Assembly (NCBI GenBank): GCA_031316255.1
Contig: JALDQW010000001.1
Coordinates: forward strand, 1,240,001 to 1,304,000
Origin: Nitrosomonas sp.
GTDB taxonomy: Bacteria; Pseudomonadota; Gammaproteobacteria; Burkholderiales; Nitrosomonadaceae
Direction: 5' to 3'
DNA length: 64,000 bases
In this document: piece by piece, positions 22,001-29,255 of the stretch
Layout of the letters: the number at the start of each line of letters is the position of its first letter
Position numbering within the stretch: the first letter of the stretch is position 1
The notes under the pieces: generated by a model
Databases searched by the model: none
Told to the model about the DNA's origin: nothing
The model's input: the letters and a program-made list of their open reading frames with translations, nothing else
Program-made: the position numbers and the translations under genes

Positions 22001-23858
22001 ACATGGAAATTGCGATGTCGCCATTACTGGAGGAGTCAATGCCTTAATCTCACCGACACTTTATATCGCCTTCAGTAAAGCAGGCATGTTAAGTCCCGAT
22101 GGGAATCTGAGTCCACTAGACAAAAAAGCGAATGGTTATGTCAGAGGCGAGGGGGTCGGCACGCTTGTTCTAAAACGGCTAGATAAAGCCATTAAAGACC
22201 AGGACACCATTCACGCGGTTATTAAAGGCACTTCGGTTAATCATGGCGGCAAGGTTCCAAGTCTGACCGTACCCAACCCCAGGGCGCAATCAGAGCTGAT
22301 TCTCGACGCGTGCAGCAAAGCGAAAATAGATGTAACAACCCTGAATTACGTTGAGTTGCATGGTACAGGCACGCCGCTGGGTGATCCAATCGAAGTGAAC
22401 GGCCTTAAAAATGCGTTCAAATCCGGACAGGCCATACAGCAGGAGGGCTACTGCGGCATCGCTTCAGTCAAAGGCAACATTGGTCATCTGGAGGCTGCGG
22501 CTGGAGTTGCCGGGGTAATCAAAACAATCCTCGCACTTAAAAACAAAGTACTGCCGGGACAATGCCATTTCGAAGAATTAAACCCGCATATACATCTGGA
22601 AAACACGCCGTTTAAAGTCGTTCAAAACGCTGAACACTGGCCAAATTTAATGGATAAAAACGGTGCATCACTACCCCGGAGAGCCGGGGTCAGCAGTTTT
22701 GGTTTTGGCGGAGCAAATGCACATGTCGTCATTGAGGAATATCTTGCTGAGCATGCGGACAAACCATTACCAAAACCTGATGAAAATACAAACGGTAACA
22801 AAAGCTATCCGATTGTGTTATCCGCTAAAACAAAAGAAAGACTTGTTGCGCTTGCACATCAACTGAGCATGTATCTGGAAAACCAGATGGATGAATGTTT
22901 CGATCTTCAACGTATTGCCTATACACTTCAAACCGGACGTACAGCATTTGAACACCGCCTTGGCTTGCTGGCCAAAAATCGCAAAGAATTGCTGCTTTTA
23001 CTTAAAGCCTATATAAACGGCGATACAAACCATGAGCATATGTATGTGGGCGAGATAGACATGAATAGCACCGCTCAATTACCCGCAGCCGATGTCAGTG
23101 AGCTTGATTTAAATAACTGGCTGCAGAATCAAAACTATGAGCGTGTACTCATATGCTGGGTCAAAGGACGGTTTGTTGAGTGGAACCGGCTCTATAACGA
23201 AAACCATAGACCGCAACGGTGCGATTTACCGACTTATCCTTTTGCCAAAGAGCGTTATTGGATCGCAGATTCTTTGAAGTCTAAATCAATTTACACAATC
23301 AACGAAGCAGAAGCAGTCGCTCAACAGTCCCCAGACAAACAAGACAGTTCAAAAATGAAGTTGTCACCGAACAGTTTACGAGAACAGTGCATCGGTTATC
23401 TCAAACAACTAGCAGCTTCTGTACTACAAATGCCCTTAGAAAAAATTGATAGTGCTCGCTCATTGGAAGCCTATGGAATGGACTCCATACTCATTATGCA
23501 AACAATCACTATTCTGAACCGGTCGTTTCCGAATATTACCAGCACTCTGCTCACAGAATACAGGACTATCGACGCTCTTGCCGATTATTTGATAACAAAT
23601 CATAAAAATTTGCTGATTGAGCTGCTTGACCTGGACAACCAGGAACCTGGGCAAATTGATCAGGCCGAAAAACTACTTTCCACTGGTTTGGAAATAGCAG
23701 CCGATAGTCAGCAACATCACTCAGTATTACCGGAAAACATCAGTCAGGAGGAAGAATCATCACTTTCGATTGGTGATATTGCCAATGCCTTATCACTAAA
23801 CAAGATTGATTTTGATACCGCGTTGCAAATTGTCAAACAAAGTGCAGCCATGAGATAG
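10014..23858 (+). CDS. Giant AT-less (trans-AT type) polyketide synthase, 4614 residues
   Basis: A modular type I synthase without any acyltransferase domain. Domain order, with active residues: KS1 (6-443; C176, H311), linker, DH1 (637-920; H658, D827), KR1 (from 1170; GGAGGLG, Ser and Tyr present), ACP1 (S1479), DH2 (1545-1810; H1561 but T1731 in place of Asp), tandem ACP2/ACP3 (S1873, S1992), KS2 (2099-2540; C2269, H2404), DH3 (H2747, D2919), KR2 (from 3277), tandem ACP4/ACP5 (S3573, S3705), KS3 (from 3820; C3981, H4116), ACP6 (S4491), and a short helical C-terminal tail that resembles a docking segment. There is no loading module, ER, methyltransferase or built-in thioesterase. The GTG start has AAAGGTG upstream. 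The free acyltransferase at 25726 should load malonyl units, and the PPTase at 26944 should activate the carriers. Product unknown; three condensations at most if used once each. Confidence 0.95.
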   Translation: MLEKKIDFAVIGMACRFPGAENYAQYWENLIQGKNCVAEIPKDRWDWQAYFGDPRTDTNKTNIKWGGFIDDIDKFDPLFFNISPKEAAYIDPQHRLFLQTAWHCIEDAGYSVESLAGRKIGIYAGVSKNDYSEMMRESRNEIAPFISTGTVHSILTNRLSFLFDFHGRSEPVDTACSSSLVALHNAMRDISCGECEAALVGGVNALLAPTMFISHSKSGMLSIDGQCKTFDSEANGYVRGEGAGILFIKPLTKAIEAGDFIHAVIKGSAINHGGRANFLTSPTVEAQSEVIGTALENADVDPGTITYIEAHGTGTPLGDPIEINALKKAFKSKQGISQKSAPRSTEFCALSSVKTNIGHLESASGIAGIIKAILAMQHKKIPALRNFKKLNPYIDLEQSPFYIADRNIEWEALLADNGKTIPRRAGVSSFGMGGVNAHVILEEAPVKKAVRLTTDEEETPQLILISSKKKEGLKEQAGNLLQYLSALNAPGQNMGDRAPRLQDIAYTHQVGRDQFTERLTLIVSSKAELIRQLADYIKNGVSNTSCFIGSVVIKKGERPSIIKVNAEMSLESLAEKWTQGAKLDWTEFYSNNNSASRIPLPVYAFMKKRCWFNQESVAPVKTPEKNPIAISAPKSDFKMAEIVFNKTLHPNDFYIRDHCVQDEKLLPGVAYLEIARAAYDQVAGNQNANTIQHVYWINPVILKDEDLPIHVKLSNNTTRQPEQSSFSNFQVLHHKFLHSRGEIGHTNLSALDLVPINIPVIKKACSREILQQDIYQRFIPYGLNYGPSFQPLQRCFYNSQAIFSELKIPQVLAQTLDDFVLHPSIMDGVFQTIVALSIFGSDRKDEQYVPFYLERIEIIKPIPAHCYAYAKKRDNNNPNVNEIVFDAVICNETGELLVNITGLTKRALHLKPHQDIQQLQTGNIQSQVSKKKKTDIYYCSEWRNTEIQLQPESLDHLIVFGNDNHLLQQNTWSHSSVNGPVYLVTPGSNYQIINSNHIQIDPANFDDYLKMIQYLKDEKCAINNILYLWNFDSEPSNSIDPIENGIISLLRLTKAIISRKASKNVKLLYCYPNETKSSQPYHALIGGFARTLIYENPNMRFLSAGIDSAAPEEIIQLAQREFASERHDKLLEIRHESGKRLTRKIVNFTPPDLHLHGSETVLRKNGVYLITGGAGGLGFIFARYLSEKYHATTLLIGRSKLNAQIQEKIAAIASLGGQCTYYSADITQADALQKTFLEIKNTYPHIHGVIHAAGVIEDAYILLKKEDSFRRVIHTKVNGLLNLDTATRHENLDFVCLFSSIAALMPNQGQSDYASANSFLDSYAALRNRLRDENKRSGFTLAINWPLWAQGGMRVTPEEEAHLLHEFGMAPLEEKSGLEIFEQGLKFASCYGHSHGLSHIVAIDGDKSKIAHCLGIENQQNTQSDITIQHEINQTGLEMNGIANNDIENEVKNKFSELFDIAAEKIDGEISMSELGLDSGSMVSIIQHINTRFEINLKPTVFFELDTIDQFVRFIDSHCQSKKGLPPSRHNTSLIDVNQSNPSEKQFQRTFNVAEFYLEDHVVEGQYNMPGACYIEMARQAGDLLLGDKAVIKLTNNYWVRQLSSPEKDFTAYINILPKSSGYDYEVISYNDSREKIVHAIGTLVNRENNAATSIAPDYLDLNAVRSRCTAVQQPDQVYRQIIAEGLHVGPTFKPMQQILLSKGEALSILALPDSIEDTVDDYVLHPTMLTGVFQTALISNRFNEENQQAHFIPMGIDELEIFAPVTSRCLVYSKSTKSNDNLKKFDLLVCREDGLVAARLKGFAIRALKNVEKKDNDKNNYPEQTSITSDQSSKQLAQASYRFIKNLLSPHIGLSVEEIDNDESFDAYGINSIMIVELNKSFEDTFGPLSKTLFFEYRNVQELAEYFIENHAEKLAQPTSENDQTFIPEPDIQPVETPPGNITAASNTDQGTAELYKSATHAIKQLLSPHIGLAVDEIEASEDFEAYGINSVMIVELNRAFEAVFGSLSKTLFFEYRNIEELVEYFAENHLTRLQDLFDLNTSVNSTDSTKTNKEDDRIRSEAVPDTDRKKDSFVPKNIHNNSAISAQPAESVHLNEDIAIIGIDGRYPHANNVNEFWEVLKKGTDCITDIPESHFDFRPIFDSDPENNKIYSKRGAFLNDIDKFDAAFFNISPREAELIDPQERLFLEVAWGAMEDAGYTRQALLDSSDRQVGVFVGALWQPYQAIGTEETLKGNIVAPSGLLYSIANRVSYFMNFSGPSLAIDTACSSSLTAVHFACQSLHNGDCKVAIAGGVNLSLHSSKYLFLSQNRFLSTDGRCRSFGDGGDGYVPGEGVGAIILKPLSEAIKDGDAVYAVIKGSSVNHGGKTNGYTVPCPNAQSDIIKTVFRKSGINPRTVSYIEAHGTGTPLGDPIEITGLRKAFEVSTKDKQFCAIGSVKSNIGHLEAAAGIASITKVILQMKNRQLAPSIHSDTLNSNIDFTQTPFKVQHGLSVWTQPELITDGISETYPRRAGISSFGAGGSNAHILLEEFDARKTETANVQPDAANMIVLSAKNENRLREMAAHLLHFLDQNLLTDSLSDLAYTLQTGREAMNERLGIIAGSVAELQNALGAYLNKDTAKNIYTGNIANHKDILSIFGSDEDIGSIIEAWIARKKYGKLLDIWVKGFKINWNLLYQSDKPRRIHLPTYPFAKESYWISTGQVEKIIGEHQGASKLHPLIHENRSTLSTQRFNSIFTGEEFFLKDHIVGDTKVLPAVAYIEMFRSAAALSTEELKPLKLYNLAWLEPITQESRQLQVSTELLVEDDEFYLQACTEKNGKTTVHGYGQCLYLDPSMNHLQLERNSSIPIDEIESSLQNQIDSDQIYALFHKKGLNLQDGFQGINWIKWNGVQALGKITLPASLNSQERNHYHIHPSLLDSALQTALYILETTHQKEGALFLPYSIEEVEIYATLPDTLYSLVQPSDNKALHESHHSVRSFNVTIVDQSGVILMKVKNFSFRETNLSTGQIQKLSGHVHGAVNAITYSSPAWVETAINKNSSKSSVENATGFIVVSNNADQLEQFCATLNRINNNHPVYEIILSDKKHPEKPGRLYLNTLEQNANAQLAVFLNDVKNDISHIVCLQDSTSQKEPNTLCFQTQQSIVALFDINKHCLSSSKTIRQLFVNICKKDTSQQVLEGGINGFFNSVQTEYTKSVNSVISIQLNKMDSIELSAWIDPVINELRVSDDNAGNWIRYSENGQRRSEWQLHPLKDINMPRKSANFDFSAIKAGGTYLITGGMGGIGKILVRYLAQNYNVNLVLIGRSSLDSDDDAFIKSIRHATEDALYLQADITDSDSLERVITKAKQQYGVINGVIHCAGVLEDNLLINKNTQSLKKVLQPKLQGTINLDQSTFSEPLDFFLVFSSLTSLLGNPGQCDYGAANGFMDAFMAYRQTLVEKQLRQGLSLTVNWPLWKDGKMGQSADVSDMLDDSFGAPLAAAEGMKCFEQIFHLGQNQIAVVKNEKATADPLMTQKKQIHENDSSQNPLAITSSAADIASDLQIDTKNMIAELGKFSPEQISLQNDFMALGLESVILAKLASRLNKQFSLKISPAIFFEHTNLEKLIAYLLDEHKTNIYAYYERAKPVNLQATDISREIPNTLKIVSSDINRQANSSVHRAESEISAENLDEMLRDDITQIIVDLGKFKPGQVVADVDFISLGLDSVILAKLSSQLNKKFSIKISPAIFFEHTSLEKLNIHLLEQFRPELTHFYEKNRHTDESIERSEVKPAGIRQANKIKHVLEQQETEIKRLHSIEKNESSSVHVQSSPATDIAVIGMDCVFPGAPDLESFWQLLIDCQSTVSEIPVNRWDWKTFFGDPNKETHKTNIKWGHFVDDLDKFDPAFFNISPREAALMDPQQRLLLQSVWKSIEHAGYAPMDLSKNSKVGFFTGISGNDYYELLMNSDIEAYSSTGGVHSIAANRVSYFFDFKGPSIPVDTACSSSLVALDMAVKSLEHGNCDVAITGGVNALISPTLYIAFSKAGMLSPDGNLSPLDKKANGYVRGEGVGTLVLKRLDKAIKDQDTIHAVIKGTSVNHGGKVPSLTVPNPRAQSELILDACSKAKIDVTTLNYVELHGTGTPLGDPIEVNGLKNAFKSGQAIQQEGYCGIASVKGNIGHLEAAAGVAGVIKTILALKNKVLPGQCHFEELNPHIHLENTPFKVVQNAEHWPNLMDKNGASLPRRAGVSSFGFGGANAHVVIEEYLAEHADKPLPKPDENTNGNKSYPIVLSAKTKERLVALAHQLSMYLENQMDECFDLQRIAYTLQTGRTAFEHRLGLLAKNRKELLLLLKAYINGDTNHEHMYVGEIDMNSTAQLPAADVSELDLNNWLQNQNYERVLICWVKGRFVEWNRLYNENHRPQRCDLPTYPFAKERYWIADSLKSKSIYTINEAEAVAQQSPDKQDSSKMKLSPNSLREQCIGYLKQLAASVLQMPLEKIDSARSLEAYGMDSILIMQTITILNRSFPNITSTLLTEYRTIDALADYLITNHKNLLIELLDLDNQEPGQIDQAEKLLSTGLEIAADSQQHHSVLPENISQEEESSLSIGDIANALSLNKIDFDTALQIVKQSAAMR

Positions 23859-23870
23859 CGAGGTTATACC

Positions 23871-25667
23871 ATGTACGAACAAATTCAGAATTTACTGGAA
23901 AAAGTGCACTTCGGCGAGCTTTCCGAAGCTGAAGCGAGAGCGCAATATCTGAACTTGATTGAGACCGTTGTAAACGGAGAAAAACAGGACAATCAAGTTC
24001 TCGCCAGTAATATTATAAGGCCCGTTTTTCCAGCTGAAAATCATGCCAACTCAGCTTATGCTACACGAAAAATAGAATGTATTAATCACATCGAAAACCC
24101 GGAGTTACGATTATTCATCTTCTTACCGTTTGGCTTCGGTAACGAAGCCCTGACGTGGTCATGGAAAAATGCTTTCAGTGATCAGAATAATATAGAAATC
24201 TGGTTAATGGGCGCATCTGATTTTTCTGACTGGCAAGAATTAACCGATTACATGGTGGAAAATATCAAGCTGCACTGCGATAAACCATTTATTGTCTATG
24301 GTCACTCCATGGGAAGCATTGTCGCTTATGAAACCGTAGTTAAACTTGAACAAAGCTGTCAGTTATCACCCATAGTTTTTATCCCTTCATCGGTTTCACC
24401 ACCCGAAATATTTGAGCGTTATAAAATACTGCCCCCTGTTTATGAAATCGATCGCTCCATGGAAATGCGCGAATGTCGGGAAATACTGGAGAAAAGTCAA
24501 ATCATTCTCCCATTGAAATCCGGAATAAAACCATTACCCGATGAAGCAATCTGGTGCGATCTGGAACTTATCAAATCTTACAATTTCCAGCATGATCAGT
24601 TTCAATTGTCCTGCCCGATCCTGGCTATTCAGGCAAACAATGATATTTTGATCAAAGACGCGGTAAGCCTGTCGCTATGGAAAAAATATACCAAAGAATC
24701 GTTTTCTTTAGTAGAAATTGAAGGCTCGCATCTATACTTCATGAATCCTCCACAATCTTTTTTTAAAACTGTCAAATCATTTTGTAAAAAAGAAAACGAT
24801 AAAAAAAACAATTTATTTACTGCTGCAACATACCAACTCGTTTCCTTTGAAGCAGGCACTGAAGAAGTCCATATATACCCATTTGGCACAAATCCGAAAG
24901 GATATCTGATTTATCAGCACGACGGCAAAATGGCTGCACATTTATGGCAAGGCTCGCGGAATAACCTAGCAATTAATGTCCTTAATGAAGGAACGAAAAA
25001 AATAACACCTGCTGAAAAAATACTGACATATCTATCGTATACCGGTGCATATCAGGAAGATATCGGTGTTATTGAACACGCCGTATCTGCAAGCACCGAT
25101 CCTAATTTTGATAACGATAGTCTTACCCGCTACTTTCAGATCGAAGACAATACTATCACATTAACAACTGCGCCGTTAACGACCCAAAACGCCAGGCAAA
25201 GTAAATCAAATGGCTATTCCAAGCTCATTTGGAAGCAAGTCAACAATCAAGCAAAATATGCAGATCACTGGTGTGTCGGATCATGGCCGATAACAGTCTT
25301 TGAAGAAGACGGGAATCGAATTTTAGGGGATCATCCCGACGGATTATTGATCCTGACAGCAGAAGGCATTTTTTCATTGGTCGCTGTATTGCGGGATAGA
25401 AATCGCCCCTACTATGACAATTTAGTGCTGGCAACCAATGAGGAACTCAATGACGCTATCCATACTACACGTTCTTGTTGCGGGCATTTTGAAGTCATCG
25501 ATCATAATCATTTTGTTTTTTATATCGAGCAAGGCATGCTCGAAACTAATATCAAAAAAATAAACATCCAGCTCGTATTCTCGCAACGGCAATTAAAATT
25601 TGAAGGGCAGTTTGATCGCATCGACAAATCAAAAATACACTGTGTTATGGAATTGAATCGGCATTGA
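23871..25667 (+). CDS. Thioesterase fused to two lipocalin-like domains, polyketide release/processing
   Basis: A 598-residue protein starting 12 bases after the synthase. Residues 1-35 form a helical segment (FGELSEAEARAQYLNLIE) resembling trans-AT docking or helper segments. Residues 75-310 are a type II (GrsT-like) alpha/beta-hydrolase thioesterase with GHS146MG, D258 and H287. From about 325 on there are one or two domains like the Pfam 'lipocalin_5' family; the first reads YQLVSFEAGTEEVHIYPFG, then YLIYQHDGKMAAHLW, and a second, more diverged one starts near 470 (GSWPITVFEEDGNRI). The thioesterase should free the finished chain or edit stalled carriers. The lipocalin-like part could bind or cyclise the product; that is inference from fold alone. 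Confidence 0.85.
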   Translation: MYEQIQNLLEKVHFGELSEAEARAQYLNLIETVVNGEKQDNQVLASNIIRPVFPAENHANSAYATRKIECINHIENPELRLFIFLPFGFGNEALTWSWKNAFSDQNNIEIWLMGASDFSDWQELTDYMVENIKLHCDKPFIVYGHSMGSIVAYETVVKLEQSCQLSPIVFIPSSVSPPEIFERYKILPPVYEIDRSMEMRECREILEKSQIILPLKSGIKPLPDEAIWCDLELIKSYNFQHDQFQLSCPILAIQANNDILIKDAVSLSLWKKYTKESFSLVEIEGSHLYFMNPPQSFFKTVKSFCKKENDKKNNLFTAATYQLVSFEAGTEEVHIYPFGTNPKGYLIYQHDGKMAAHLWQGSRNNLAINVLNEGTKKITPAEKILTYLSYTGAYQEDIGVIEHAVSASTDPNFDNDSLTRYFQIEDNTITLTTAPLTTQNARQSKSNGYSKLIWKQVNNQAKYADHWCVGSWPITVFEEDGNRILGDHPDGLLILTAEGIFSLVAVLRDRNRPYYDNLVLATNEELNDAIHTTRSCCGHFEVIDHNHFVFYIEQGMLETNIKKINIQLVFSQRQLKFEGQFDRIDKSKIHCVMELNRH

Positions 25668-25725
25668 TTGTATGAACTGATTTGTACTGAAACTAAAAAA
25701 ATAGTTGCCAATGAAGGAGAATAAA

Positions 25726-26826
25726 ATGATTTGCTACATGTTTCCCGGCCAAGGTTCCCAAACAAAAGGAATGGGAGAAGGTTTGTTTGATGAGTTTCCT
25801 GAAATAACCAAAATGGCGGATGATATTCTTGGTTACTCAATCAAAAAATTATGTCTGGAAAATGAAAATCTACAATTAAACAACACCCAGTATACACAGC
25901 CGGCTATTTATGTGGTCAACACGCTGACTTATTTGAAAAAATTAAAGCAAACCAAAAAAAAACCGGATTATGTCGCAGGTCACAGCCTTGGAGAATATAA
26001 TGCACTGCAAGTTGCAGGCGCTTTCAGTTTTGAAGCGGGCTTAACGCTCGTTAAATGCAGAGGTGAGTTAATGGCACAGGCTGGCGAAGGTGCCATGGCC
26101 GCAATCCTCAAAATGTCCAAAGCGCAAATCCGGCAATGTCTGGACGAAAATGGCTTATCCTCAATTGATATTGCCAACTATAACGGACCTGCTCAGATCG
26201 TTATTTCGGGTTTACCTGCAGATATCAATCGCGCCAAAATTTTCATCGAAAATGCCGGCTCAGTTTTTATCCCGCTCAATACCAGTGGCGCATTTCACTC
26301 GCGCTATATGGAGCCCATCAAAGCACAATTTGAAAGCTTTCTGGAACAATTTGAATTCGCAGAATTGAACATTCCGGTTATTTCCAATATCGATGCCCAA
26401 CCGTATAAAAATGAGTCTATAAAAACTTATCTGGCCAGCCAGATTACACACTCCGTCATGTGGGAACAAAGTATGCTTTATCTGCTTGAACTGGGTATTG
26501 ATGAATTTGAAGAAATTGGCAATGGCCAGGTTTTGAGCAAGTTAATTGCTTCTATAAAGCTACAGTATTCGTCCACCAAAAAATACTCAATAAAGCAGAC
26601 AGCCCAGCAGAGTGAAAACATTGTGGATATGCCCAAAAATCAAATAGATAACTGGAATAATCATTATCCAATCGGAACTCCTGTGAAAGCCAAGGGTTAC
26701 AAAAAAGAATTGCAAACCCGCAGCAATGCAATGTTTATTTTGAATAATAAAGCTGTCATTTATTTGCTGGGTTACAAAGGTTATTTCCCATTGAACGAAA
26801 TTTCAGTCATACCTTCCGGCAAATAA
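25726..26826 (+). CDS. Free-standing malonyl-CoA:ACP acyltransferase (trans-AT)
   Basis: A 366-residue FabD-like acyltransferase. FPGQGSQTKGMG opens the protein, GHS87LGEYNA holds the catalytic Ser, and GAFH191S holds the catalytic His with the Phe that favours malonyl-CoA. After the catalytic core (to about 285) there is an 80-residue C-terminal extension, NWNNHYPIGTPVKAKGYKKE then NAMFILNNKAVIYLLGYKGY, which I recall from acyltransferases of other secondary-metabolite clusters and which housekeeping FabD lacks. ATG at 25726 is chosen for its AAGGAGA site at 25714-25720. The gene lies directly in the polyketide island and supplies the activity the synthase lacks. Confidence 0.93.
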   Translation: MICYMFPGQGSQTKGMGEGLFDEFPEITKMADDILGYSIKKLCLENENLQLNNTQYTQPAIYVVNTLTYLKKLKQTKKKPDYVAGHSLGEYNALQVAGAFSFEAGLTLVKCRGELMAQAGEGAMAAILKMSKAQIRQCLDENGLSSIDIANYNGPAQIVISGLPADINRAKIFIENAGSVFIPLNTSGAFHSRYMEPIKAQFESFLEQFEFAELNIPVISNIDAQPYKNESIKTYLASQITHSVMWEQSMLYLLELGIDEFEEIGNGQVLSKLIASIKLQYSSTKKYSIKQTAQQSENIVDMPKNQIDNWNNHYPIGTPVKAKGYKKELQTRSNAMFILNNKAVIYLLGYKGYFPLNEISVIPSGK

Positions 26827-26943
26827 ATAATTTGTACGCTGGAGTATTGCTAAATCCTTAGGTTCATTATTTTGCCGGAAATGATAAATCACATCGCGTC
26901 GTTACCAAGAACACGCATCAAAAAACAGAATTTGTAAATAACA

Positions 26944-27759
26944 ATGATCATTCCGAACAAAAATGTTTCAATATTAAAACTGAACAATAATGACATCCAC
27001 CTATGGATGACTAAGCCACGTTGCATTTGGCAAACCGGTTTACTTGCACAATATAAAGGCATACTGACTGATGAAGAATTAAAAAAGCAAAGCAGTTATA
27101 TTTTTGCTGAAAAACGCCATAATGCTCTAATTACTCGTGCTTTTATACGCGATTTGCTCTCGCATTATGAAGATATCCACCCTTCCCGCTGGCAATTCAC
27201 AGCAGGTTCCCACGGCAAGCCGGAAATTGTAAATCCATTGTTACCACTTCGGTTTAATATCAGCCATACTGATGATTTAATCATCTGTGCCGTGATGTTA
27301 AACGACGATATTGGCTGTGACGTAGAAATGGTTAACAGAAACTGTAGTTTTTTATCAATTGCAGAAAACTATTTTTCGCAACAAGAATTTTCGGATTTAC
27401 TCAATACATCGGAAAATGAACAACGCAGCCGTTTTTTTGATTACTGGACTTTAAAAGAATCCTATATCAAAGCCCGTGGTCTAGGATTATCCATACCCTT
27501 GACAGACTTCAGTTTTGAAATTGGATCAAACAGACTGCAATATAAAAATGACAATATACGCCTGCATTTTTCTGCCAAGCGATTTGACCATACCCAATTT
27601 TGGCGCAATTGGCTATTTTATCCCAATGAAAAACATCGAATAGCCATCTCTACCAGAGGAAAAACGAGCAATCAAGCCAGACAATACCGATTTCGTTTTT
27701 TTGAAAATACACCATTGCTGCAAACTACTGAATTAAGTAAATTGAGTTTTCCTACTTGA
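26944..27759 (+). CDS. Sfp-type 4'-phosphopantetheinyl transferase
   Basis: A 271-residue enzyme that transfers phosphopantetheine from CoA to the Ser of carrier domains. The family motifs appear in order: HGKPEI near 90, FNISHTDD near 103, the Mg-binding IGCDVEMV near 120 and FFDYWTLKESYIKARGLGL near 165. The size and the WTLKES motif fit the Gsp/Sfp (two-pseudodomain) class rather than AcpS. It is the last gene of the polyketide island, 117 bases after the acyltransferase, and should activate the six ACP domains of the synthase. Confidence 0.93.
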   Translation: MIIPNKNVSILKLNNNDIHLWMTKPRCIWQTGLLAQYKGILTDEELKKQSSYIFAEKRHNALITRAFIRDLLSHYEDIHPSRWQFTAGSHGKPEIVNPLLPLRFNISHTDDLIICAVMLNDDIGCDVEMVNRNCSFLSIAENYFSQQEFSDLLNTSENEQRSRFFDYWTLKESYIKARGLGLSIPLTDFSFEIGSNRLQYKNDNIRLHFSAKRFDHTQFWRNWLFYPNEKHRIAISTRGKTSNQARQYRFRFFENTPLLQTTELSKLSFPT

Positions 27760-27855
27760 ACAAGGTATATCTCCAGTTAAAATTGAAGCGATATAACATG
27801 ATGAAATATAAGCTCTGGGTGTATAATTCAATGCTGATACGTACTGTATTTCGCA

Positions 27856-29253
27856 ATGATCCGAAAATTTCTTCACAAAGTATTTAAACGTAAGACTTCT
27901 GCTGTCAATACAAAAACTCAGCTACGCATAATACCGCCTAATGTCCATGGTATTAACCGTGGACAAATCAGCCAATGTGCGCTAAAAGTTACGCAGGGGC
28001 TGCAAAAAGCCGGTTTTTCCGCATTTATTGTTGGCGGCGCTGTCAGGGATCTGCTGCTTGGACTCGAACCAAAAGATTTTGATGTCGCGACTAATGCAAC
28101 ACCCGAGCAGGCCCGCTCTCTGCTCAGGCGCTCCCGTATTATCGGACGGCGTTTTCGCTTGCTACATGTCATGTGCGGAAACGAAACTGTAGAAGTGTCA
28201 ACGTTTCGTGGCCCTATATCTGCCGACAATACTATTCCGGGTATTAAAAACCACACCGATCAGCATGGCAGATTGTTGCAAGACAACGTTTTCGGCAGCC
28301 AGGAAGAAGATGCAGCGCGCCGTGATTTTACCATTAATGCACTTTTCTACGATCCGTGCAGCGAAGAAATTCATGACTATCTCGACGGATATGCCGATAT
28401 CGAAGCTAAAACACTGCGTATTATTGGCGATCCTACACGTCGTTACCGGGAAGATCCGGTACGCATGCTCAGAGCCGTTCGTCTGGCGGCAAAGCTGGAC
28501 ATGCAGATTGACACCAGCACAGCCAAACCCATTGGTGATCTAGCTCCACTATTGTTAAATGTACCGCCCGCACGCTTGTTCGACGAGATGTTAAAACTGC
28601 TATTGTCAGGCCATGCACTCTCTTGTGTAGTCGATCTGCGTGCACGCGGTTTACACCATGGTCTGTTACCAATGCTCGATGTTATTCTCGAACAACCCAT
28701 GGGAGAGCGTTTCATAACGCTTGTACTCAAAAATACGGATGAAAGAATTCAACAGGATAAACATGTTTCACCGGCTTTTTTATTTGCTTCGCTGCTCTGG
28801 CATGAGGCTCTTGCAACCTGGGATATTCACAAGACATCCGGGGAAAAACCTGTAATTGCATTGCATAGTGCAATCGATGAGGTATTGTCAAAACAACAAA
28901 AAAATCTCGCTATTCCACGTCGCTTCAGTGCTGCTATTATCGAAATTTGGGCAATGCAGCCACGATTTGAATCTTTAGCAGGCCGCAAACCTTTTCGCCT
29001 GGTTTCCCATCCACGCTTTCGTGCGGCATACGATTTCATGCTGTTACGGTGTGAAAGCGGTGAAATAAATGCGGAATTGGGGTTATGGTGGAAAAATTTT
29101 GTTGCTGCCGACCATGAAAAGCGTGAAAAAATGATCCATAAATCCACTTCGTCCAGAAAACGTAAAAACCGAAGTCGCCGAAAATCTGCTATAAAACCGG
29201 ATACAGCCGATAGCGCACCAGCCACATTAGCCAATGAAAAAGCCGCATCTTAG
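27856..29253 (+). CDS. pcnB: Poly(A) polymerase I PcnB
   Basis: A 465-residue nucleotidyltransferase that adds poly(A) tails to RNA and promotes decay. The motifs are GGAVRDLLLG, the metal-binding DFDVATNATPEQ, RRDFTINALFYDP and RYREDPVRMLRAVRLAAKL. The head contains a basic, mitochondria-like leader typical of betaproteobacterial PcnB, and the C-terminus is a basic tail (RKRKNRSRRKSA). These features favour PcnB over CCA-adding enzyme. A TATAAT box at 27822-27827 with a poor -35 could be its promoter. folK follows 2 bases downstream. Confidence 0.93.
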   Translation: MIRKFLHKVFKRKTSAVNTKTQLRIIPPNVHGINRGQISQCALKVTQGLQKAGFSAFIVGGAVRDLLLGLEPKDFDVATNATPEQARSLLRRSRIIGRRFRLLHVMCGNETVEVSTFRGPISADNTIPGIKNHTDQHGRLLQDNVFGSQEEDAARRDFTINALFYDPCSEEIHDYLDGYADIEAKTLRIIGDPTRRYREDPVRMLRAVRLAAKLDMQIDTSTAKPIGDLAPLLLNVPPARLFDEMLKLLLSGHALSCVVDLRARGLHHGLLPMLDVILEQPMGERFITLVLKNTDERIQQDKHVSPAFLFASLLWHEALATWDIHKTSGEKPVIALHSAIDEVLSKQQKNLAIPRRFSAAIIEIWAMQPRFESLAGRKPFRLVSHPRFRAAYDFMLLRCESGEINAELGLWWKNFVAADHEKREKMIHKSTSSRKRKNRSRRKSAIKPDTADSAPATLANEKAAS

Positions 29254-29255
29254 AA

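Noticed and set aside
10014..23858. Assignment as a PUFA synthase or heterocyst-glycolipid-type synthase because of tandem ACPs and repeated DH domains
   Set aside because: Modules with three KS-linker units, DH-KR-ACP order, absence of any AT and the adjacent trans-AT gene fit trans-AT modular synthases better.
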